Source of the DNA: Calothrix sp. MO_167.B12
GTDB lineage: Bacteria > Cyanobacteriota > Cyanobacteriia > Cyanobacteriales > Nostocaceae
NCBI GenBank assembly: GCA_030066045.1
Contig: JASJCJ010000006.1
Coordinates: forward strand, 1-64,000
Direction of reading: 5' to 3'
DNA length: 64,000 nt
In this document: one piece after another, positions 1-8,743 of the stretch
How the letters are laid out: every line of letters begins with the position of its first letter
Numbering within the stretch: position 1 is the stretch's first letter
Notes under the pieces: generated by a model
Told to the model about the DNA's origin: nothing
Database searches by the model: none
What the model saw: the letters and a program-made list of their open reading frames with translations, nothing else
Program-made: the position numbers and the translations under genes

Positions 1-140
1 GGAGACGTTCTGACGGGGACTGGTGACAGTCTAGTTAAGAGTCTAAGAAGCAGGAAAAAGGATGCACAGGCACGGATTTATCCTGCCTGGTAATATCCTT
101 TGAGAATCCCTGCGGATTTATCCCAGGGAGTACGTCAAAT
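1..140 (+). mobile_element. Right-end/omega-RNA-like remnant of an IS200/IS605-type (TnpB) element; any ORF lies off-window
   Basis: Structured non-coding DNA ending in hairpin gagaatccctgcggatttatcccagggagtacgtcaa, resembling the terminal hairpin of cyanobacterial IS200/IS605 right ends. The last 27 nt (114-140) recur exactly at 61267-61293. Confidence 0.45.
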
Positions 141-241
141 GGTATGTACATCCATAGATTAGACATATCCTGGGAACTAATTTTTAGCCCAAAAACTGCA
201 AGGGTTTAAAATGAATTTTCGGAGATTTTTATTGAATTTGA

Positions 242-596
242 GGAAGTAATATCAAGTTCGCTTAATTACTTATAAAAATGATGTTTGTAGTAGTGCTTTC
301 GCGCACTATATACCCTTTAGCGCAGTCATCGCTACTACGAGCATTTGGCAATAAGTATTCATCCGAATTTGATATAACGCTCTTTTATCAGTCTTGGAGA
401 AATTAACGATTTTTTGGCGTTTCAGCCAAGGAAAAATCAAGGTTTTCCCCCAGAGTGACGGAAGAGGGTTATATTACGTCCCGATAAATACTTATAAAAC
501 ATCACCCGCCTGGGTTATCCTCTCCTTAGTAAGGAGAGGGTTGGGGTGAGGTCAAGCAAAAATTATAAGTAATTAAGCGGACATCATATTACTTCC
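242..596. mobile_element. MITE-like element with ~34-bp terminal inverted repeats
   Basis: ggaagtaatatcaagttcgcttaattacttataa (242-275) is the imperfect reverse complement of ttataagtaattaagcggacatcatattacttcc (563-596), about 31/34 matches; no ORF inside. Confidence 0.65.
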
Positions 597-653
597 TTGT
601 TTCCGAACCTTTACTTGTCTGTAAGAGAAGTAGATCAAATTGGGAGTTAAAAA

Positions 654-3600
654 TTGAAACCTATAGCAATTGTAGGCACTGGTTGTCGTTTTCCTGGAGC
701 CAATAATTTAGAAGCTTACTGGCATTTGTTGAAAAATGGCGTAGATGCGATTGCAGATATACCACAAACTCGATGGAATATTGATGCCTTCTATGATCCA
801 GACCCTAATAAACCTGGGAAAATGAATACTCGTTGGGGTGCTTTCTTAGAGGATGTTTCCCTTTTTGATGCTGATTTTTTTGCGATTTCACCTCGTGAAG
901 CAGAAAGAATGGATCCTCAGCATAGGTTATTAATGGAGGTCACATGGGAAGCATTAGAAAATGCTGGAATATCACCAGATATCTTAGCAGGTAGCCAAAC
1001 AGGAGTCTTTATTGCTATAGGTAATTACGATTACGGCTTGCTATTGCGTAAAGATATATCTCGCACAGATGCTTATGATGGTATTGGTAGTTCTTTTAGT
1101 ATTGCTCCTAACCGTCTATCATATTTCTTGAATCTTCATGGACCAAGCATCGCCATAGATACTGCCTGTTCCTCATCTTTAGTAGCATTAAATTTGGCTT
1201 GTCATAGTTTGGATCGGTTAGAGTCTAGTGTTTGTTTAGTTGGAGGAATTAACTTAATTATTTCTCCAGAGTTAAATATTGCTCTTTCTAAAGCCAATAT
1301 GATGGCCTCTGACGGCCGTTGTAAAACTTTTGATGCTAAAGCTGATGGTTATGTTAGAGGTGAAGGATGTGGTGTAGTTGTACTTAAACTGCTTGAAGAT
1401 GCAATCCGAGATGGAGATACAATTCAAGCAGTGATCAAAGGTATAGCAATTAATCAAGATGGAATGAGCAATGGTCTGACAGCACCGAATGGTCCGTCTC
1501 AACAAATGCTGATTCGTCAAGCATTAGAAAATGCTCAGGTATCACCAGCACAAATTAGCTACCTAGAAGCTCATGGTACTGGCACACCTTTAGGAGATCC
1601 AATTGAAATTGAAGCTCTAAAAGGTGCATTAATGCCTGGTCGTTCTCCGAATCAATCTTGTTGTATTGGTTCTGTCAAAACTAATATTGGTCATTTGGAA
1701 TCTGCTGCTGGCATAGCTAGTTTGATTAAAGTAGTACTTTCTTTACAACATCAGCAAATTCCTCCTAGTTTACACTTAAAAGAATTAAATCCATATATTT
1801 CTCTAGCAGGGACACCTTTTTCTATTCCCACGGAGTGCCAAGTTTGGTCTGTTGATCAAGAAACCCGGTTAGCTGGAGTTAGTTCTTTTAGTATTGGTGG
1901 TACTAACTGCCATGTAATTCTGGAAGAAGCACCTTTAGCAACAAAGCCAATTAATGATGTAGAACGTCCTGTACATCTATTTACTCTTTCAGCAAAAAGT
2001 GAAAAAGCACTAGATGAGTGGGTGCAGCATTATGAAAAGTTTTTAATATCTCATCCTGAGGTAGAACTGGCAGATATTTGTTTTACAGGAAATGTAGGAC
2101 GTTCTCATTTTGATTATCGTCTGGCTATTGTCTGCCAATCCACTACAGATTTGCATAAGCAGTTAGGTTTGTTAAAAAGTGGGCAACCAACCCCTGGAAT
2201 TTTTAGAGGTGAATTATCCAGTAAAAAACGCTCCAATATAGCTTTTCTGTTTACTGGTCAAGGTTCCCAATATATTGGTATGGGATATGAACTTTATCAA
2301 ACTAACCCGACTTTTCGGCAATTTTTAGAGCAATGTGACACTATATTACGTCCTTACTTAAATTGTTCAATTATTTCTATTCTTTTCTCATCGGTTGATC
2401 AACCCCAACTGCATCAAACAGAGTATGCACAACCAGCATTATTTTCCCTAGAATATGCTTTAGCAAAACTTTGGCTATCCTGGGGAATTGTCCCCGATGC
2501 AGTTATTGGTCATAGCCTCGGAGAATATGTCGCCGCCTGTGTAGCAGGGGTTTTTAGTCTTGAGGATGGGCTGAAACTGGTAGCCGAGCGAGGGCGATTA
2601 ATGCAATCATTACCAAATGATGGTGTGATGGCTGTGGTGTTTTCCAATGCAGATGCGATCGCGGAAATGATTGTTCCTTATGGTGATAAGGTAGTTATTG
2701 CTGGAGTAAATAGTTCGAGTAATACGGTTATTTCTGGTCTGAAGGTTGATGTTGAGACATTATTACAGCAGCTAGAAGCTACAGGTATCAGAACTAAACT
2801 GTTAAATGTATCACAGGCTTTCCATTCACCTAGAATTGAGCCTATGCTTACTGCTTTTGCTCAGGTCGCAGAACAAGTAAAATATGCTAAACCAAAAATC
2901 CGGTTAATTTCTAATTTAACTGGTCAATTGGCCGATGAATCAATCACAACTTCTCAATATTGGTGTCGTCATGCTAGGGAAGCTGTTCAGTTTGCTCAAG
3001 GAATGCAAACATTGTATAACTTGGGTATAAAAACATTTCTGGAAATTGGTCCCAGTTCAACTTTAATCGGTATGGGTCGTCAAAGTATTGTGGACGCAAG
3101 TACTGCGTGGTTGTCTTCATTGCATCCACACATTGGAGAATGGCAACAGCTACTAAAAAGCTTAGGAGAACTATATATTCGGGGTTATAATATTAATTGG
3201 TCAGGTTTTGACCAAGATTATCAGCGTTCTCGACTTTCTATTTTACCAAATTATCCATTCCAGCGACGACGGTACTGGGTTAACGATGATTTAGAAAATT
3301 CTCTTCAGTTACAACCTCAATTATTGCAACTTTGGAATTCTCTAGTAGAAGCAGGTCGTGACCAAAGCTATAAAGGGGTTTTAGAATATAAGCTACCAAC
3401 TGATAGCAGTCAAAATCAGTGTATGTATCAGTTGTGTATTAACTACATTAATATAGCATTAAGTAATTTAGGAGCTTTTAGTCAAGATCAAGCCTATACT
3501 CTTGATGAATTAATAGACAGGTTGGCTATTTGCCCCAATTATAAGCAATTAGTCGCTAGGTGGTTAGATGCATTAATAGAAAATGGACAATTGCAAAAGC

Positions 3601-5888
3601 AGGGTGAATATTATACTAACTTTTCACCTATTCAAAATAATCATCTGGAAGAATTAGTCGAGGAAGTTAAAAATCAATGGGAAGGTACGCCGCAATTAGT
3701 AGAAATTATTCAGCGTTCTGGGGAACATCTGGCTGAAATACTGATAGGAAAGGAAGATATTAGAGCTTTACTTTTCCCTGGTGGTTCTGTAGATATTATG
3801 GCAAGTCTTTATCAAGAGGCTCAATTTTCTAGCTATTACAATGCTATAGCTAGAGAAGCGGTACAAGCCGTGATCAACAATTTGTCCTCGAATACAAGTC
3901 TCAGGATTATTGAAATTGGTGCAGGAACTGGGGGAACAACTTCATGGTTATTACCGATTTTACCAGAGGAGCGAAGTACATACACATTTACAGATGTTTC
4001 TCCACTGTTTTTGAAAAAAGCTACTAAGAAGTTTGATAAATACCCATTTGTGAAGTATGACTTACTGAATATTGAACAGTTACCCCAAAATCAAGGTTAT
4101 GAAAGTCATAGTTATGATATAATTGTGGCAGCAAATGTTCTTCATGCTACTCGTAACCTTGAAGAAACACTACAAAATGTCAAGTCGCTTTTAGCCCCTG
4201 GAGGAATTTTATTAGCTTGGGAAGTTACCCAACCTTTGTTATGGTTTGATGTGGCTTTTGGACCACTGGTACAGCCGATTGAGGATGAACAACTCAGGCA
4301 GAATCAGCCGTTTATATCAGTATCCCAATGGCAGAAATTACTTGAATCTCAAGGTTTTAGGTCGGTTGAAGCTTTTCCTGAATCAGCTTGTGAGGCTGAT
4401 GTTTTGGGGCAACATATATTAGTTGCACAAGCACCAATAGATACAGAATCAAGTTTGGCAGCTTTTACGGTGTCAACTCCTGGAAAAGCTAATCAACAAA
4501 ATTTGAGTCATAATCTGATCTCACAAATAGCAGATTTAGATCCAGAGGCTCATGTTTTACTAGGTCGTAGACTACGCTCACCATTGCCAGATGTTCAATT
4601 TGAAGCTTATTTGCATCAAAATTTATTTCCCTTCATCAAGAATTCTCCGGCTTTTGGAGGTATAATCTTACCAGCTTCTGTACAATTAGAGATATGTTTG
4701 AGTGCTGTAATTGAGACTTTTGGTATAGAAGCAAAGGTTTTAAAAAATATTAGCTTTCAAGAAGTTTTGAGTTTAACATCAGGGGAAACTAAAGTTATCC
4801 AGTCAATTTTCAGTGAGACGGAAAAAGAAAAATTTTCTTTGCGAATATGCAGCACATCGGCTACTATTGAATCAAAATTATCCCAATGGGTTTTAAATTG
4901 TATAGGTGAGTTTGATAATTCACCCCAAACAATCAAACAACAACAACAACAGAAAATTAATTTTGCAGAAGTTCAAGGTAGATGTTCAGAAGAGGTATCT
5001 AATGTTGAGTTATATCAAAATTATCTGCAGCAAAGTTTACACTATGAACAGACTGCCTTAGAAATTCAGGGTTTATGGCGTAAGGATAATGAGGTTTTGT
5101 CACTGTTAAGACTACAACCAGAATTAGCCCTAACAGTAGACAATTATTATATACATCCAATTTTACTTGATGCTTGTATTCAGCTAATTGGTGTGGATTG
5201 GTTAAAACCAGGAATTAATGTGATGCCTGAAAATGGCTATGTTCCTACAGTGATTAATGAAGTCCAATTTGACCATAAACCTGGGGCAAATATTTGGCTC
5301 CATCTAGTTTTGCGATCGCCTCACACCTCATCTAATGAATTAGTAACGGCAGATTTATATTTATTTGATGAAGATAAACAGTTTGCAGCCTCCCTCATTG
5401 GTCTACATTTACAGCCTGCAAGTGTTCACAAACCCGAACTTGTCCGTCAATTGGAAACAGCTTTACCCAATCATCGTCCAGAAATTTTAGGTCATGTTAT
5501 TCGTGGGGAAGTTGGAAAGGTACTAAATTTAAGTACACCTTCTGAAATCGGTGACCATAAAGGCTGGTTTGAAATGGGGATGGATTCTCTGACAGCAGTT
5601 GAATTTAAAAATCGTCTGGAAGTGATTTTAGGTCAAAATTTACCTTCAACTATCACCTTTGACTACCCCAACCCAGAAGCCTTAGTTAATTATCTCCTTG
5701 AGAAAATATTTGGTTGTGAGTCTTCTGGACTGACGATGCTTGAAGCGCACAACGGTAATACTGACCAGCAAAATATAGCGGTAGCAGATGCAGAACTTGA
5801 ACAGCTTTCTGAAGACGAACTGGTTACATTGCTTGCTGAAGAATTAGCCCAAACTACGGAGTTCCATAGAGATGAATACACCTCCTGA
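654..5888 (+). CDS. Type I PKS: KS-AT(malonyl type)-cMT-degenerate DH-ACP
   Basis: KS DTACSSSL and EAHGTGT; AT GHSLGEY with AFHS; methyltransferase IIEIGAGTGGTTSWLLP; DH-like fold without catalytic His; ACP GMDSLTAVEFKNRL. TTG start with gggag 7-8 nt upstream and in-frame TAA at 648-650. Confidence 0.93.
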   Translation: MKPIAIVGTGCRFPGANNLEAYWHLLKNGVDAIADIPQTRWNIDAFYDPDPNKPGKMNTRWGAFLEDVSLFDADFFAISPREAERMDPQHRLLMEVTWEALENAGISPDILAGSQTGVFIAIGNYDYGLLLRKDISRTDAYDGIGSSFSIAPNRLSYFLNLHGPSIAIDTACSSSLVALNLACHSLDRLESSVCLVGGINLIISPELNIALSKANMMASDGRCKTFDAKADGYVRGEGCGVVVLKLLEDAIRDGDTIQAVIKGIAINQDGMSNGLTAPNGPSQQMLIRQALENAQVSPAQISYLEAHGTGTPLGDPIEIEALKGALMPGRSPNQSCCIGSVKTNIGHLESAAGIASLIKVVLSLQHQQIPPSLHLKELNPYISLAGTPFSIPTECQVWSVDQETRLAGVSSFSIGGTNCHVILEEAPLATKPINDVERPVHLFTLSAKSEKALDEWVQHYEKFLISHPEVELADICFTGNVGRSHFDYRLAIVCQSTTDLHKQLGLLKSGQPTPGIFRGELSSKKRSNIAFLFTGQGSQYIGMGYELYQTNPTFRQFLEQCDTILRPYLNCSIISILFSSVDQPQLHQTEYAQPALFSLEYALAKLWLSWGIVPDAVIGHSLGEYVAACVAGVFSLEDGLKLVAERGRLMQSLPNDGVMAVVFSNADAIAEMIVPYGDKVVIAGVNSSSNTVISGLKVDVETLLQQLEATGIRTKLLNVSQAFHSPRIEPMLTAFAQVAEQVKYAKPKIRLISNLTGQLADESITTSQYWCRHAREAVQFAQGMQTLYNLGIKTFLEIGPSSTLIGMGRQSIVDASTAWLSSLHPHIGEWQQLLKSLGELYIRGYNINWSGFDQDYQRSRLSILPNYPFQRRRYWVNDDLENSLQLQPQLLQLWNSLVEAGRDQSYKGVLEYKLPTDSSQNQCMYQLCINYINIALSNLGAFSQDQAYTLDELIDRLAICPNYKQLVARWLDALIENGQLQKQGEYYTNFSPIQNNHLEELVEEVKNQWEGTPQLVEIIQRSGEHLAEILIGKEDIRALLFPGGSVDIMASLYQEAQFSSYYNAIAREAVQAVINNLSSNTSLRIIEIGAGTGGTTSWLLPILPEERSTYTFTDVSPLFLKKATKKFDKYPFVKYDLLNIEQLPQNQGYESHSYDIIVAANVLHATRNLEETLQNVKSLLAPGGILLAWEVTQPLLWFDVAFGPLVQPIEDEQLRQNQPFISVSQWQKLLESQGFRSVEAFPESACEADVLGQHILVAQAPIDTESSLAAFTVSTPGKANQQNLSHNLISQIADLDPEAHVLLGRRLRSPLPDVQFEAYLHQNLFPFIKNSPAFGGIILPASVQLEICLSAVIETFGIEAKVLKNISFQEVLSLTSGETKVIQSIFSETEKEKFSLRICSTSATIESKLSQWVLNCIGEFDNSPQTIKQQQQQKINFAEVQGRCSEEVSNVELYQNYLQQSLHYEQTALEIQGLWRKDNEVLSLLRLQPELALTVDNYYIHPILLDACIQLIGVDWLKPGINVMPENGYVPTVINEVQFDHKPGANIWLHLVLRSPHTSSNELVTADLYLFDEDKQFAASLIGLHLQPASVHKPELVRQLETALPNHRPEILGHVIRGEVGKVLNLSTPSEIGDHKGWFEMGMDSLTAVEFKNRLEVILGQNLPSTITFDYPNPEALVNYLLEKIFGCESSGLTMLEAHNGNTDQQNIAVADAELEQLSEDELVTLLAEELAQTTEFHRDEYTS

Positions 5889-8724
5889 TATACCCGATCA
5901 TCAATCTGTATTGAAAAATGCTCTACTACAGCTGAAAACCCTACGTGCTAAACTCAACACTCTGGAATACTCACGTAAAGAGCCAATTGCAATCATCGGC
6001 ATGGGTTGTCGATTTCCAGGGGGTGCTAGGGATCCAGAAGGACTTTGGCAATTGCTCCATGATGGAGTAGATGCAATTGTTCCGGTACCAGAAAATAGAT
6101 GGGATGTTGATCGTTTCTACGATTCACGACCAGAAGCTCTTGGTAAAACTAATATGCGGTGGGGTGGTTTTTTGGATGAAGTGGATACTTTTGATCCATC
6201 ATTCTTTGGTATTGCTCCCCGTGAAGCAGTTAGTATTGATCCTCAACAAAGGTTGCTTTTAGAGGTAAGCTGGGAAGCTTTAGAAAATGCAGGTTTAGCA
6301 CCCAATCAGTTATTTGGCAGCCTCACAGGGGTGTTTGTAGGTATTTGTGCTAATGATTACACTTACCTACAAATGCAGAAAGATTATTACAACAGTATTG
6401 ATGCTTACAGAGCTACAGGGAATGCTCTGAGTGTTGCATCTGGTCGTTTATCCTATACTTTAGGTTTAAAAGGTCCTAGCCTATCAGTTGATACAGCTTG
6501 TTCTTCGTCTTTAGTAGCTGTACATTTAGCCTGTCAAAGTTTACGAAATGGTGATGCAAATTTAGCGATCGCAGGTGGTGCAAACTTAATTTTGTCACCA
6601 TATGCTAGTATTGCTTTTGCTAAATCTCGAATGTTAGCTAGTGATGGACGTTGTAAAACTTTTGATGCTGCAGCAAATGGTTTTACCAGAGGTGAGGGCT
6701 GCGGAGTAGTAATATTGAAACGCCTCTCGGATGCAATTAAAGATAAAGACAATATTTTAGCATTAATTCGGGGAACGGCTATTAATCAAGATGGAGCTAG
6801 TAGCGGTTTAACTGCTCCTAATGGACCTTCCCAACAAATGGTTATTCGTCAGGCTTTAGCCAATGCCGATATTAGCCCTGAACTGATTGATTATATCGAA
6901 GCACATGGTACGGGTACTGCTTTAGGAGATCCAATTGAAGTACAAGCATTAGGGGAAGTCTTTCAAGCTCGTCGAGCTGATTCCCCCCTAGCCATTGGCT
7001 CAATCAAAACTAATATTGGGCATTTGGAAGCTGCTGCTGGAATCGCCGGATTAATGAAAGTTGTTTTATCTTTGCAACATCAGCAAATCCCACCACATTT
7101 ACATCTCCAAGAACCAAACCCGAGAATTGCTTGGGAAGATATTCCTGTAACAATTCCGACTCAGCTTACACCCTGGAAGGTTGAAAATAAGCGGCGTTAT
7201 GCTGGACTAAGTTCATTTGGGTTTAGTGGTACTAATGCTCACATAATTTTTGAAGAAGCTCCAATCAAGGAGTTTGAGCATGTAAAAATAGAGCGTCCTC
7301 TACATATCCTGACTTTATCTGCTACAAGTTCACAAACTTTAAAACAGTTAGCAAAAAGATTTAAGCATCATTTAACTATACACCCTTCCCAAGAATTACC
7401 AGATGTCTGTTTTACCGCTAACACTGGACGTAATCATTTTCCCTGCCGTTTAGCAATTGTCGCCCCTTCAGCCAAGGATATCTACAATCAATTAGAAAAA
7501 TTTTTAGCAAAACAAGAATTTGCAGGAATGGTACGGTTTGGGAAACAAACAGATAGCCGTCCCAAAGTTGCTTTTCTGTTTACTGGTCAAGGAACTGAAT
7601 ACCTACAAATGGGTCGTTATCTTTATGAAACTCAAGCAACTTTTCGTCAAGTACTTGATCAATGCAACGAACTGCTGCAAGCAGATTTGCCACAACCATT
7701 ACTTTCAGTACTTTATCCTGAATCTGATACAACACCTTTACTGCATGAAACTCAGTATGCACAACCAATCCTATTTTCTTTAGAGTATGCATTAGCTGAA
7801 CTTTGGCGTTCTTGGGGAGTTGTGCCTGATGCTGTAATGGGTCATAGCGTGGGTGAGTATGTAGCAGCCTGTGTCGCAGGAGTATTCAGTTGGGAAGATG
7901 GACTGAAACTCATTACTCAACGGGGAAGATTAATGCAGTCTTTATCTGGTAACTGCATGATGGCAGCAGTAAAAAGCAGTAAAGCACAACTGCTGAAGAT
8001 TCTTTCATCCTATCAGGATTTAGTATGTATTACTGCGGTCAATAGTCCTAAGGAGATAGTGATTTCAGGTGAAGATCAAGCAATGCAAGCTGTGATTGAG
8101 GAGTTGCGATCGCACTATATTCCCGTCCAAGTGCTACAAGGTTCTCACTCTTTCCATTCTCCTCGAATGGAACCTATATTAAAAGAATTCCGGCAAATTG
8201 CCCAGCAAGTTAAATTTAACTCTCCCCAAATTTCCTTTATTTCTAGTCTCACAGGTAAAATTTGGGAATCAGGAAAGCCCTTAGATGCTGACTACTGGTG
8301 TCAACATCTTAGTCAACCTGTCGAGTTTATGGCAGGAATTCAATCACTAGCTGCAAATAGCTATAAAGTATTTGTCGAACTAGGGCCAAATCCAACTCTT
8401 TCCAAATTGGGACAACAGTGCTTACCAGACAATAATGTGTTTTGGTTATCTTCTCTGGTACAAGGTCAAAATGATTGGCAAGTTCTATTAAATAGTTTAG
8501 GGACTCTATATTGTCAGGGACAAAATATAGATTGGGTAGGATTTGACCAAAATTATTCGCGCTCCCGTATTCCTCTACCAACTTACCCTTTTGCAAAAGA
8601 ACGTTACTGGTTTGATGAATCAAATTCACTCCCATCAAATTCATCCAGTAATGAAAAAGCTTCAGGAAGTAGCTCTAAAGCTCCTATTCATCCTTTGCTA
8701 GGAAAACATACATATCTAACTTAG
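5872..8724 (+). CDS. Type I PKS: docking helix-KS-AT, ending at the start of the DH linker
   Basis: N-terminal coiled-coil linker, KS DTACSSSL, AT GHSVGEY/HSFHS; ends ...APIHPLLGKHTYLT*. Overlaps the preceding ORF by 17 nt. Confidence 0.93.
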   Translation: MNTPPDIPDHQSVLKNALLQLKTLRAKLNTLEYSRKEPIAIIGMGCRFPGGARDPEGLWQLLHDGVDAIVPVPENRWDVDRFYDSRPEALGKTNMRWGGFLDEVDTFDPSFFGIAPREAVSIDPQQRLLLEVSWEALENAGLAPNQLFGSLTGVFVGICANDYTYLQMQKDYYNSIDAYRATGNALSVASGRLSYTLGLKGPSLSVDTACSSSLVAVHLACQSLRNGDANLAIAGGANLILSPYASIAFAKSRMLASDGRCKTFDAAANGFTRGEGCGVVILKRLSDAIKDKDNILALIRGTAINQDGASSGLTAPNGPSQQMVIRQALANADISPELIDYIEAHGTGTALGDPIEVQALGEVFQARRADSPLAIGSIKTNIGHLEAAAGIAGLMKVVLSLQHQQIPPHLHLQEPNPRIAWEDIPVTIPTQLTPWKVENKRRYAGLSSFGFSGTNAHIIFEEAPIKEFEHVKIERPLHILTLSATSSQTLKQLAKRFKHHLTIHPSQELPDVCFTANTGRNHFPCRLAIVAPSAKDIYNQLEKFLAKQEFAGMVRFGKQTDSRPKVAFLFTGQGTEYLQMGRYLYETQATFRQVLDQCNELLQADLPQPLLSVLYPESDTTPLLHETQYAQPILFSLEYALAELWRSWGVVPDAVMGHSVGEYVAACVAGVFSWEDGLKLITQRGRLMQSLSGNCMMAAVKSSKAQLLKILSSYQDLVCITAVNSPKEIVISGEDQAMQAVIEELRSHYIPVQVLQGSHSFHSPRMEPILKEFRQIAQQVKFNSPQISFISSLTGKIWESGKPLDADYWCQHLSQPVEFMAGIQSLAANSYKVFVELGPNPTLSKLGQQCLPDNNVFWLSSLVQGQNDWQVLLNSLGTLYCQGQNIDWVGFDQNYSRSRIPLPTYPFAKERYWFDESNSLPSNSSSNEKASGSSSKAPIHPLLGKHTYLT

Positions 8725-8743
8725 TTACAACAGAGGATAAAAA

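Noticed and set aside
1272-1520. Antisense ORF inside the first KS domain, and similar ones at 6534, 7580, 8327, 17742 and 20574
   Set aside because: Lie opposite strongly conserved PKS/MT motifs; no family signature.
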